NCBI RefSeq assembly: GCF_910592395.1 | Contig: NC_088319.1 | Coordinates: 13,268,001-13,332,000 of the forward strand | Length of the DNA stretch: 64,000 nucleotides | Direction of reading: 5' to 3' | DNA from: Lineus longissimus | Lineage: Eukaryota > Nemertea > Pilidiophora > Heteronemertea > Lineidae | Shown: positions 25,221 to 41,200 of the stretch, one piece after another | How positions within the stretch are numbered: position 1 is the first letter of the stretch | How the letters are laid out: each line of letters opens with the position of its first letter | Made by a program: the position numbers and the translations under genes | Notes under the pieces: model-generated | What the model was told of the DNA's origin: nothing | Seen by the model: the letters and a program-made list of their open reading frames with translations, nothing else | The model's database searches: none

Positions 25221-25620
25221 AGGCCATAGGAATTATTAATCCTGTTTACCGTCCGAGTGATTTAAAAAGATGATGAGGCTTTTTTTCATTTTTCATTATT
25301 CATTATCGGTTTACAGTCTGATTTACTGGTCAAAACACGCGATTCAGCAAGTTCCAGTAAATGGAAATCAGGTCGGCCATCAACATGAGGCATTGAAAAA
25401 ATGTCATTATTATGATGAAGTCAGCCCACCCTGCCAAGTTTTTATTGTGTTTTTCAATAATTTAAGGTAAAGATGAACCACTGGAAAGATTATTTAAATA
25501 AAAAAATGATGGCAACAATAAAATAAATAGATTTAAAGAAAAATAATGAAAATATTTCATGTTCGCTCAGAACCCATGCGGGAGGTGGACGGTAAACAGG
25601 ATTAATAATTCCCATGGCCT
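25221..25620. mobile_element. MITE-like element with 34-bp inverted termini
   Basis: 25221-25254 and 25587-25620 are inverted repeats differing at one position. Each starts AGGCCAT and ends ACCGTCC. The 332-bp interior is AT-rich and has no coding signal. The unit is probably a non-autonomous DNA transposon. Confidence 0.65.
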
Positions 25621-26301
25621 AAAGCTCATGTTGTTGACCCTCGATTTAAAAAATAAATTTGCGTAGCGTAAGCAACTTTCTTTCACGGGAGAATGGCCAC
25701 TGTTTTTTGCGTTTTTCTGTGATTGTCAGATTGCCAATTCAATAGAGTTAGGAGCCAATGCATGAATGCGACGCTTATGATTTATTTGAAGAAATAAAAC
25801 GCCGGATTCAACATCCTGCAGAAAGAGGGGAATCAGGCGTTTCCAGTGATATACGACACAAATAGGTCACATTGGAAACGCTTTCGGGAAAAACTCCCTA
25901 ACGAGACCTCTTTAGTGTACGAATTTTCCGCCAGGATAAGCTGAAAGCCTGAAATACCTAGGAACAAGGTTGCTTTCGCCCATTTGGCTTTCCCAGATTT
26001 CAAAGGTCGGCAAGTTTGTCCATCGAAAAGCAGGTAAGCATACAAATACTAAAGTGCAATTAGGTAAAGTGAGGTAATCTCTTTGATCTTTATATTTCGT
26101 GGGATGTGCACAGTTCAAAAGATTTATCTGACTCGCGCTGTGTTTAGAGACATCCGGCGTGGAATGTGGACAAATCCAAACCGGCTGGAGTTGATGGATG
26201 ACCTTGAATTGAAAGTCATAACTGACAGGTCTCAGTTGGGTAGGCCTATCATTGAATTCATTGTGTGACTCTTTTGACATGTTTGATATCATTCAGGCAA
26301 C

Positions 26302-30270
<3,969 letters not shown>

Positions 30271-30842
30271 TCAATTACTTATCAATAAAACTAGACTGTT
30301 GTGAGTGGTATAGAATTCATTTCGCCATGAACAATTATGCTTATTAGGTTTGATTAGTGCCATGGAATTAGTTAATTATTGCTTGGCCCCTTTCTTGTTG
30401 GCTATTTATGTTCAGCGGTAAGTCATATTTTTGGATAGAATTTATTGCAGGTTACATGTATGTGCTGCGACACAAACCCAGTTTTGTTGAAAGCATTTGT
30501 AAAAAGTAAATGAGGTCGACAAATATGTGCTTGCAAGGGACATAAAAAAACTGATGTATGATCATTTAGGAAGCTGCATTCAGCCTCCAAAATCAAATAG
30601 AAACAGCCAATATGTTTACAGCTTATAGTGAATTCCGTATACATGGTATAGCAAAGCTGTTCTGTAAGACACTTTATGACCTGTACTCTTGTGTGATCTG
30701 AATTCGACGACTTTAAAATCAAAAAAATTCTTCTTAAAACTGTTTGTGTCGGACCGAATTCGCTTTATAAAAGAAACTTTTTGATGTGTTCAGGCTCTTG
30801 GTTTCACAGCTGTATTTATTCTGTTGTTGTAAAAACTAATGA

Positions 30843-30848
30843 AATAAA
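30843..30848 (+). terminator. Likely polyadenylation signal of enolase
   Basis: A canonical AATAAA lies about 570 bases after the enolase stop codon and is followed by T-rich and GT-rich sequence. It is the first canonical signal that seems well placed. The actual cleavage site is not shown by sequence alone. Confidence 0.5.
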
Positions 30849-31647
30849 CTGTATCTCTTGGAAATCCTCTCAGTTGATCAAAACATTTCTTGTGTGATAC
30901 ATTTGAAAGTTCTTTAGGAGATCTTTGCAATGACTTTTGCACTTGATATGTCTAGTTGTGAGAATTTTCCATAACGTTTCATCTCTTTCCTTCAAGTGTA
31001 CTTAAATTGTACAAAATTTGTATATTGACAATGAAGATATGTTGAATATTTGGTATATTGTGTTCTAGACATCACTGGTATCGGAAACTTTAATAAGTTT
31101 TTGCTAATACATGTTAATCTGTACATTTGGAAATATATTCATCTACATGTAGTTCTTAACTTTGTGCTGTACACCATTGATAGCTCATAAGGAGCTTTTC
31201 ACACACAATCGAATTTGCTTCGTCTTGAAATTACAAGAATTCTAAAGAAAAGGTTGTCCCATCTCTAGTATTATGTCAGCAATAAAATTGGCTTTCCTTA
31301 CTCTCAGCAGGTAGAATTTGAGACATCCAGGCAACTCGGGTTGCAGAGGGGTGTAACTCTGTCCTCGGGTGTAACTCTGTCCTCGAGAGTTACATGTACA
31401 TGTATATAAAACAGTTAAATGATAGCAGTGCATCCTTACTTCTAGTTTTAGGTCCTAGCAACAAGAGTAAAGCATTTGGCATTTCCTACCAAATCATTTC
31501 AGTCGTAGCTTTGGGTCCTGGTAGTATTCTAGAATGAATATTGTTTAGTGATTATTCTAGTTCATCATTCAACAAGCGGGTGCTCGGCCATGTTGGCAGA
31601 TTGTTCCTGGAATAAAATATTGTAAGTCATCTCAATTCTCATGTACA

Positions 31648-31842
31648 CAGACCTGCCAACGAGTACCCCTTTGGAGTAGTAATACTTTATAAAAATAATA
31701 CTCCTTGTCTACTTGAAATGGAAAATGCATCAGGAGGATGCTTTGGATGTTGGTAGAAGTCACTACAATCCTCCGAAATTAGGAGAATGTGGCTGAAAAT
31801 ATTCCAAATTACAGTTGGGGTATTTTTGAGTTGGCAGGTCTG
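31648..31842. mobile_element. 195-bp MITE-like element, CAGACCTGCCAAC ends
   Basis: The terminal 13-mers CAGACCTGCCAAC (31648-31660) and GTTGGCAGGTCTG (31830-31842) are perfect inverted repeats, with further mirrored GTACCCC/GGGGTAT words inside. No 8-bp flanking duplication is obvious. There is no coding content. Confidence 0.65.
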
Positions 31843-32129
31843 TGGTTGTGACTGATAATATTGACAGTTCTAAATGTAAATGGTATGAAAATACAGTGCT
31901 AGATGTTAATAAAGATGTGCTAAAACAGATATGCTTTTTTCGGGTATTTTTCCAAATGTATGAAGACAAGTTTGATATCAAACTAAAGGTATTGGTTGTC
32001 TCAGAAAACACTACAAAGATGGAGCTAAAATGTTGGCCATATAAACTGTGGTACCTTGTCGAGTTTTTGTATGATAGCGCCACCCGGAAGGTGTTTGGTG
32101 AGAATCCAGTACCAACAGCGAGGTATCAA

Positions 32130-32530
32130 TTTCTACTCGTCCAACTAATCTTTGGCAGCAGTTTCATTTGCATAACTGGTGTGAGAGAGATAGGTTGTGA
32201 CTATGTCTTCATACCTGGCCTTTGAGGTTCTAAATGTACTTTTCTGAGATGTCCTATGTGTAGTAAGGGAGAATTCAACAGCGTGTCCAACTAATGTTCC
32301 AGACAGAGAAAGGTTGTGACGATGTCCTCATGTTGTCCAGTCCTTGTCTTTATGATCAACGGACAGATTGTTTTCTGAGACATCCGGTATAGGACAAGGA
32401 AAACTTGAAACAGTTTGGCCAACTGGTGCATCGGATATTGTTACTATGTCATCATGTACAGTCCTTCGGGCTTCACAGATCCTTTTCTATGATCTATCCA
32501 GGACCACAGTATTCTCTTCAGCACTCCATT
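32130..32530 (+). repeat. Degenerate tandem array, left half (about 125-bp unit)
   Basis: Units begin GTCCAACTAAT or GGCCAACTGGT, continue with GGTTGTGACNATGTC, and end with TTTTCTGAGACATCC. Related units reappear at 33830-34040. The unit has accumulated many differences and is old. The 127-codon open frame at 31842-32225 starts inside the preceding MITE and crosses the MITE/array boundary, so it is not treated as a gene. Confidence 0.55.
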
Positions 32531-33189
32531 GAGAGGCCTTGATCCACCCTTAGTGAATTTACCCCAATTCTTTTTGTCAGGAACTATGTCGGAAGACAAC
32601 GTTCAGGCCGGAGACGGCGGGGGCTAGCGACGGGCAGTAAGGGATGCTTCAGCAGTAGAAATCCTACGCAGTTGGAATTCTTTTCTACCTCCCAGTAGGA
32701 GCCCCTCGTTCCTTCAAGTGCCTACAATTGGACCACCCACGGCCACTTTACCTTCTCAAAGTGCTAGCTCCAGCGCAGACCGCCACGAGAATGCCGTGCC
32801 AGGACAGGCAGTAAACCAACCGACGCATCAGCTTGTCGGAGAGAGACACCAATGATGTCTCGGACAGGTCACTTGCCATACGAAATATGTAAAACTCCAG
32901 GGAACTCTGTCCGATCTTACACATCCAGAGTCTCTATTTGAAGGTGCAAACTGTCCCCAACACCATTGTCGTTCAGTGCCATTAGTAGACCTAATCCTGT
33001 CTGTCTTCATGTCTTCACGCTCTAGGCGATCGCACTGGTATCTTCTGGCAAATAGACAACCGAGCAGACGAATCAAACGGTGTTAAAGTTCCATTTGTAA
33101 TACTGGGTCAGTATTTTAACAGTATACTACTACATCCGAGCAACTTTTAAAGCGGCATATCATGCAATAAAACAGAATATAACAGATTC

Positions 33190-33640
33190 ATAGGGGCCTA
33201 CTCAATCCCAGAATGCACATTAGTAGAGCCAACGGGACACTCAAAAACCTTGGAAAAGCCGGGGATGAAGTCGGTTTAACGGCCTCCAGACCTATGACCA
33301 AAGCAAGGGGAATTGGGGAAACGGTCGCCCAAATCAAAATCGAGGAGGACGATGTGGAGACGGTTGACAAATTCAAGCACTTAGGCTCGCATGTCACAAC
33401 AGACAATCGAGTGGGCGCAGAAATCTGATTCAGGATAGGAAGCCGAGCTTCTCAGTGCAGCCTTTGGGCAGCTTCGGAGAATATGGAAGAGCAACACCAG
33501 CATCCGGACGAAGGTTCGCATCTACAACTCGGTAGTAATCTCATCCCTACTGTATGGATCTGAGACAAGGGCAACCACTCGGATGACTAGACGCCTTCGA
33601 CTCCCGAGGGTACAATGTTGATTATTAGTTTGGCTCAGAC
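33190..33640 (+). pseudogene. LINE reverse transcriptase fragment
   Basis: On the plus strand it encodes VETVDKFKHLGSHVTTDNR (33358-33414), then a stop/frameshift after GAEI, and then in another frame LRRIWKSNTSIRTKVRIYNS and LLYGSETRATT to about 33600. This motif order (FKYLGS, LRRIW, LLYGSETW) is the thumb region of RTE/Jockey-like polymerases. The fragment is broken and lacks the catalytic core. Confidence 0.8.
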
Positions 33641-33829
33641 TGTGGGAATATTTTTTTTTTATAGGAATTTTCATCGTTTTGGAGAACACATGTAATTAAC
33701 TTTTATGGCGATATGAACCCCATCTGGGCTGATTGTCTCTACTATACTATCTGTCAAGAAATGCTGTATTGCATGACACAACATCCTCCTCCTTAGAACC
33801 AGGACATTCTTCCTCCATTTGCTACTGTG

Positions 33830-34040
33830 CTCCAAAGATGTGAAAAAGTACAGCAAGGGACAATTCAACAGTCCCTGCGGGTCCAGCTGGTCAGAGAAAG
33901 GAAGGTTGTGACTATGTCTCCAGTTCAAGCCCAGTTTTGCAAGGACCTTTCAAATTCTTTTCTGAAACATCCTATGTAGGGCAAGGGAGACTACAACAAG
34001 CCCTCATGTCCAACTGGTCCAATCTTTGGTTGACAGACGG
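33830..34040 (+). repeat. Degenerate tandem array, right half
   Basis: GTCCAGCTGGTC, AAGGTTGTGACTATGTC, TTTTCTGAAACATCCTATGT and GTCCAACTGGTCC repeat the unit seen at 32130-32530. The two halves are separated by about 1.3 kb that contains the LINE fragment, which suggests a later insertion. Confidence 0.5.
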
Positions 34041-34913
34041 GCAAAAGACAGTTCATGGTTCAATGAGTTGTTTACACAGCAGTCTTTATTTGCTTCCAAT
34101 TAACGGGACATATCTTGGCAAGGGCAACAGACATGCAATGCACTAGCGAATTACAAAAGAAAGTTAACAATATGCTTAGTGGAATAGAAAGTTTATTTTG
34201 GACTAGTCTTTCCTGCAGATCCTCTGTTTAACTGAACATACTGGAAATATCTGCCGCAGCACTGATTCAAAGTCCTCAAAGGACGATCGCCATCCGAACC
34301 TTTGACTACATATTGACCCAACCTTAATTACAACGCAGAGTGCACATACCAATTAATATGCACGAATGACAGTCACCCAATAACAATGAAATTATCCTGA
34401 TCACTTAAAATAAATATAGCACCAGTGGATTTATCTCTCAAGAAAAAATACTCAGGGCCCAATTTCAAATACAATGTGTATGATACAATCCTAAATTGAG
34501 ATATAGGCAATTTTGACAAGTTTTATTGGGGAAATTGTCTAATTTCAGCCTAAATTGACTGACCAAAAAGACTATACAATCATTTCATTTTTATCTCTAT
34601 TTTCACGTGCTAATAACTGCGCCATCAACTTGAAAAGCAGCCACTAATGATTTGTTGTACTTTCAAAACTATAGAGACATATATAAAGATACACAAGACA
34701 GGCTTCATCCAGGCCTATAACCACATAACACGCAGTTTTGAAAAAAATATATATTTGCACAGAGAGAACGTTGGATTGAACTGTACAATGACATATCTTA
34801 CAGACAAACATGTTTTCCTCAGGACAACACATTATTACTACCCAGACCCATGCAGGATTCCGTTGGCCTAAACTGGTACTGTGAGGACAACCTCACAAAT
34901 AGAAGCCCGGGGT

Positions 34914-34967
34914 AAGATCACTTTAAATGATGGTGAACTCTGACTCACCTTCATTTAAAGTGATCTT
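34914..34967. repeat. Inverted repeat, 17-bp perfect stem
   Basis: AAGATCACTTTAAATGA and TCATTTAAAGTGATCTT are perfect complements, with a TGGTGA/TCACCT inner extension. No gene is nearby on either strand. Confidence 0.65.
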
Positions 34968-35984
34968 GTGATGGCGAGTTCACTCGGACTGTCATCATGA
35001 TATCAACATTTTCTACGACCTCTCCCACCAAAAACTAGGTAGACTGGAAAAGCTGGCTTGCCACAAAATATAAACTTGACATGAATGTGTATCCATAACA
35101 TTAGCAAACCCAAAAGCTTTTACAAACATTTGCTATGTACAAATGGCACATTTTAAATGCATTTACTCTGGTTATTGAGTTGAATGTCTTGCACATAGAG
35201 AATAATGACTATCTGATATACATTTCTTTTAGCGACCTGATTTTGGGAACCAAAAACCCTTACTTTCTGTTGCTCCAATCATGTAAAGGAATTTTTCTTT
35301 ATTTTCCTCTCTGTGACGTCTGCTTCCTCGGTATGAAAGTAAATATTGATATTAAATACCATACAATAGAAGCACATCTCATTAATAATCATTAATGACT
35401 AGATCTTTACATAATGGTCAAAACTTTCTTTTTATATATAAAATATATATATACATGCATGTAGCACCGAGCAATAATCCTTCATCCAAAGCACTTCTTC
35501 AAGGGTCACTGTTTAGCATCAACGAGTGTTTTAGTTGAAGTTAGGGTCAGTAGAATCTAGAATTATTCACTTCGACCTTTTACATAATTTACTTGTAATC
35601 GATTCGAAACCAGAACGAACTGGTCCCGATTGATGTCCAACTTATAAACTATACCACTGCACAAGTTTTAATGCTGTGACGAGAAATAAAACGATCGATC
35701 ATCTGCGAGTGAAATTGTGCAATGCTTGGATTAATCTTTATGGCAGGATAAAGAGTTAATGCTCCTCCATACATGTAAATGAACACAACTTTAGTGAAGA
35801 CAAACATGTACATGATCAAAGCACAGGCAAAGTTTATATCAACATATTGCAGATCAACCCTTCAAGAGTTCAAAATTCATCTCAAAATATTTTTCCCTCG
35901 ACCAAAAATCTTGAGTTTAGCAAAAACCAAATTCCAAAATTTTTACGAAACTTGACTAATGCACCAGGTGGAGTTACTAGGTTA

Positions 35985-36135
35985 CTACTTCAGTCTATAG
36001 TGCATATACAGTCCAAGTCAGAATGGACATATCCTTCCTAACCTGCTTTCACGTCAATTACGTGCAAAGTACGTGCCAATGATGCGAATTAAGGGTTGTC
36101 GATTGTAATTTGGATTGTAGAGGGAGATTGAAGTT
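35985..36135. mobile_element. MITE-like element, family shared with 39360-39537
   Basis: CAGTCCAAGTCAGAATGGACAT at the left and ATTGTAATTTGGATTGTA at the right mirror each other and match the termini of the intronic copy at 39360-39537. The interior contains ACGTGCAAAGTACGTGC. It is degenerate. Confidence 0.5.
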
Positions 36136-36779
36136 GTTTTTTGCCTAATAGGGGCCAAATTTCCAATTGACACATGCGAATTAATTAAAGTAAAGAAAAA
36201 GATTTGTGTTTATCTGTTCATCCAAATTTAGCTCTTGAAGGGTTAACGAAGCAGCACCGGTACTAGGAGGCTGACGGGGTATATGTGGTTCACATCACAG
36301 CACTGTTCACATGTTTATAACGACAAGCCTTATTACAAAATGATTCAGTGACGAAATTAACTACTGGTACTATTTGAGTTGAAATTCCTAGGAGGACAAA
36401 AGGCTCCACAGGTCGAGGGGTCAATAATCTCCTTGATAGCCGACTCTTGACATGAAAACAAGAGCCTTGCCCCCCCAAAAAAACGTTTTGATGGAACATC
36501 CAAGTGTTAATGAATGGCACAGAACAGAATGATACCAACTGAGTGTTAATACAATGTTCTCCTGACAACCAGCCTATGATATTTTTCCTTCAACACCACT
36601 AAAGAAGTATTGCGTGTATTCAAAAAATGAACGTCTACAGAACGTAAGCCTGATGTAAAATAGGGTTCCAGCTTCTACTCTTTTTAGGAAATGTTTACTG
36701 TGAAAGGACATTGTATCATTTTGTAACATAACTTCATTTAATGATTAATGGTCTTCACGACTGTTCATATGTTCATAAT

Positions 36780-37815
36780 CACGTTCACGGTTAAAGCTTG
36801 ACTAGTCGTCCACTAGCTGTTCAGCTTATAACAAAGACCGATATCACATTTTCAAATTACATTCACTGCCCATGTAAACATGCTGACAGGCCTTTGGGTA
36901 TACAGCTCACATATGGTCACATATTTACAGTTCACATAGATAATTATCACAAGTTTGGGTCACTTTGGTTGAATTCAAAGGAATAATGCATGCCGTTTAA
37001 TTCTTCTAGATGGCACCACTCTTTCTTGTTCACAACCTCATCTTAATTGTGTCACTATTCATCTACATTCATATACAGCTTCAGCCCCTGTTATGTAGTC
37101 ATGTTCACGTAACAGCTCAATGCTTGTGACATATAGTCACTGTTCACATCAGCAGTTCTAACCTGTTTACATGTGTATATAACAGCTCCACGGGCCATGT
37201 GACTATTTCCTGTTAACATAACAGCTTCTGCTTTTACCTAGTCTCTATACTCATACTGACATAGTCACTGTTCATGCATACCCAACCCAACAACGTAGTC
37301 ACTGTTTACAGCTCCAACCCTCATGACTTAGTCACTCTTCACTAACAGCTCTTGTCCACGTGACACAGCAGATTTGCCTGTTCACTTTAACAGCTCAAGC
37401 CCAAACTTTAGCCAGTAGTCACTCTTCTCATTATAACAGCTCATGCCCTTATTGTTACACATCAGCCGATCCTGTTCTGTGTCACTGCTCAGGTAACACT
37501 CACTGCTTTCAAATCCCTGTACAAAACCACTGTTCACACCAACTGTCCACATCTCAGCTATACTGGGTAGTGGCTGATGTCATTGCGGATCATCATGTCA
37601 AACTTTGGCACACACGTGATGTCACTGTCCACGTAACAGTCGCAGCTTTCAAATTCCCTAGTTGAACGATAGCACTCTTCATACCAACTGTCCACTGTCC
37701 ACATCTCAGCTATACTGAGTGGCTGATATTGTCATAACTGATCACATCAAACTTTGGCACACACGTGATGTCACTGTTCACGTGACACTCCCTGTACAAG
37801 TCAATGTTCACGTGT
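36780..37815. repeat. Degenerate minisatellite 3' of the RapGAP gene
   Basis: The words TAGTCACTGTTCAC and AACAGCTC recur many times at roughly 50-60-base spacing. Nearer the gene a higher-order unit of about 110-150 bp is repeated, with TCAGCTATACTG at 37554, 37706 and 37815. The last of these contains the RapGAP stop codon. The array therefore fills the 3' untranslated or flanking region. Confidence 0.7.
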
Positions 37816-37818
37816 CAG

Positions 37819-38207
37819 CTATACTGAGTACTCCGGTGTAATTTCAATCATAGCAATCCGCAATCGCTGAATTTCTCGCGAGGAATTTTGTAATTCTCCC
37901 ACAAGTTTTACCTCTCGATCTTTAAGTCGCTTGATGTCTTTTTGACTTGCCTGAAAAGGGTAAATAAACAAGATCAGTATTAAACTTAGAAGATTTTCGC
38001 AAGTTACTCGGACTCCTTTTGCTTTTATAAGGTCTTTTAAATAGCTGCTGCAAGTCGCTGAAATTTTGGCACCAAACACACCCTTGTCACAAAAATTACA
38101 AGTCAAAATCCTTACACTTACCAAATTCTGTTTTAATAATTCGAGTTTTTCACTTTTGAGTTTGTTGATTTCCAACTTATATGTGTCCAGCTGCCGTGAT
38201 GTTGCTT
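37819..38207 (-). CDS. RAP1GAP: RapGAP last two exons: coiled coil and C-terminus
   Basis: Exon 38207-38122 encodes [20 protein letters not shown] and exon 37950-37819 encodes [18 protein letters not shown], ending ITPEYSV. Leucine-heptad spacing and alternating charges indicate a coiled coil of about 60 residues. The final Tyr-Ser-Val could serve as a class II PDZ ligand. I do not recall such a coiled coil in vertebrate RAP1GAP tails, but SIPA1-type RapGAPs end in one. Confidence 0.8.
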
Positions 38208-41200
38208 CTGAAAAGTAAGGATGAAACTTGTGCGCTTGGATCTTAGGATCTTAGGGAAACACGATAGTTGAAGTGACACATCAACAGTAGTGATAGGCTG
38301 CAATAAGTGAAAACCTTTTGTTGTCCATGCTTGCTTTATATATGATCTTTTGCTTTGTCATGCCGCCTTAGCATTGATATGGTGCTTGAAATCAGTCCAT
38401 TAGGAGGCCCATCAGTATCTCTAGATCCGAATGCATGCATCAGCTGAATACTAGCGCATTTCGGTATGCCATGGGAAAGCCATTTTTGCAAGGAACTATC
38501 GAGGGACCCAGAATTCAGGAACACCAGATGACTTGGAACCTGGGCAGTTGGCACGAATTGCCCGGAGTTCAGGAATATTCTGAAGGTAATCCTTAAAGTA
38601 GTAACTGACCTTCTTGGTCTGTCATGAGTATACACCCGACATCTTCACTAAAGCTATTGGAGAGTGAGATCAACTTATTCGTGCTGGGCGTCTCAGCCGA
38701 AGACATGCTTTCCTGGAAAATGAATTAAAATCAAATTTTCAATCAGATTCACACAAAGATTTATAAGTTTCCTCAATGTTTTAGGGCAGAATTTGTGCTC
38801 TTGGTCAAAGGACTTTACTCACCATGCCCGTGTCTGAATCTTCATTGTGTTCTTGAGTATTCTGATTGACATAAACTTCGACGCCACAGTCGTCCAGGCT
38901 GTTAAAACTGCTACTCCGCGAGTTGGAAGGTGAGCTCTGATTGGCTGAGCCTTGTTGGCATATTCTGGAGAGAAAAAAGACAATTTATAGTGCCATGGTG
39001 TTCATTTATTGTACAACACAACTAAATCTATGCCACATAGAATGTGGGCAGACAGAAAGATATCAGACCTTTTCCCCTACCTTTTCTTGCCATTGGTGCT
39101 ATCTGGACTAGACTCGGGACTAGGTGGTGGACTATTCACCGTCTTATACGATGACGAGTGAGTGATACTCCCTGAGCTCTGGCTATCTGCAAGCATCTTT
39201 CGTTCAGCTGCCTCTTTTTTCTCTGAACTAGTCGTATGTTGTTTCAACATGTGTTTCCCTCGGTGATGCTTTTTAACCTAAAAATAAGAGGAACAATCAT
39301 TTGAAAATCTGAGGTAATCTAGGAGCAACCTGCATAGCCTGCTAGTCACTACTTCAATCCAATCCAAGTCACAGTTGACATCCATGACATTCTTCCTGCT
39401 TCGCATTAGTGACCTGCAACCTACGTGCGAGTTGTGCAACCTACGTGCGAGTTGTGCAACCTACGTGCGTGTTGTGCATGCTTATCTCTCCATGTTTCAC
39501 GTGCATTACTGGATGTCAATTGTGATTTGGACTGTATAACAACTGACTGATTAGAGGAATGAAGACCAACTTCAAATTCAGATTAAATTTTTTGAACCTT
39601 TTGATAAAAATACATCGACCAATTTCGCAGACATTGCTTTAAGGAATTTTCTGCAAGGAGGAATTTTCTGCATTGGACAACTGGCTTCCAATGCAGAAAA
39701 TTCCATTTATTTTTATTGTTTGCAGAGTCTGGAGTAAGGGCATGGAAACCTTTTTGGAAATAGGTACTGACCGGTGTTGGTGTACGTTCGTCCTCTCCTA
39801 GCGTCGGAAGAGGGTTGATTGGAGAAATCATGCCATTAGTCCTCTTGGGTGTGGCGCCCCCTTGATCAAATGTCTGTCCCCGGCTCCGACTTCCTAACGA
39901 CCGTTTCAATAAGTCCATGAAGCCGCTACTTTCAGGTTTTAAATCCAACGATGATGGCGATATCCCAAACATCTGTAGGTTTTTCCTCTGCAGATCTTCG
40001 TGTAAGGTTTCTAACAGCGCAGCCCGCGTTCGTCCCTGTATTAGAAGTAACATTTTATGAGATTTGATATCATTGATGGAGGATGACACCCAATGGTGTC
40101 TCAAGAACCTAAACTATGGTAACTAAACCCCATTTCACGAAAAACTGTCCCTCGGATTTTCGGAGATGCAGCAGTTTTTTATGTCATAATACATGTAATA
40201 GGCAGCTAGAAAGAGGCTCCTTCCTGATAGAGGTTTGTGAAGTAAGCGACTGACTTTTTAAACCCTCGAGGACTAGACTTGGTGAAAGGACCAACTTTGC
40301 AATAAAAAGCCTCCAAACAATCATAAAAACTCCAACAAGTTGAACAAATATTGTAGACTTAGTACGTGACTTGCCCCGAGTTTTGAGAATCGTTCCGACT
40401 TGTAACATGCGTTCTCAGCATTTATGGCTTTGGTGAGCAGGAACTCTCTGAAATCAGCACCCTGAAAATTTGATCGAAAATATACTCAAAAAATAACAAC
40501 AAGTACTCATATCGTATCGGAAACAGATGATGAATCAAATTGATTTTAAACATATAATACGAACTGGTCTGTCTCACATCTAGGTGCACCTAAGGCATAC
40601 ACACCATCATTATAAAACCTTTTCGCCCCCCAATTGTCACTATAGCGACGATTCATATCCAATGTTTATTTCCAGTCCTCATGTTGCCTGGAGAAGATGC
40701 TAGACGTCTACACAGTGCATCGATTCCCAATGTTCCCAATTTCTTTCTTAATTTCGTTGAATTTGGGATATTTAAGCTCTCACAGATATTTAAGCCGTCA
40801 TATCTTGTAAATGCAAACACATTTCAAGCAACCTTTATAGTTGGATAAGAGCAGAAATGGCCATGGGAGTCAAGATGCACTTGCGTGTATGGGTGTCTAA
40901 TGATGCACTGGGTTATCTTATACAGCTTTCTAAATAGTTACACACCTTTTTGAATAAAGCAGGATTGGGCAACGTCGGCCCGAAGAATGGCACGTCGTCT
41001 CTGGCGGCCACTGCCACCTTGTACATGGTGCAACCCGATGGGAATGTGACAGGTTGCACGATGATGTAGGTGTGGAGGAAATGCGAGGCAATCACGTCTG
41101 GCACAAAGGGGGTGTTCTCTTCTTGGAAAACTATGGCGATTATGTCGTTACCGATATGTCTCTTCCGCTGAAAAATCAATGAGATCAGATATTTTTTGAA

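Noticed and set aside
31842-32225. 127-codon frame on the plus strand
   Set aside because: Starts within a MITE end and runs into a degenerate tandem array. No domain.
39583-40104. 173-codon frame on the minus strand taken as a whole gene
   Set aside because: Only 39772-40035 is coding, as an internal RapGAP exon. The rest is intron.
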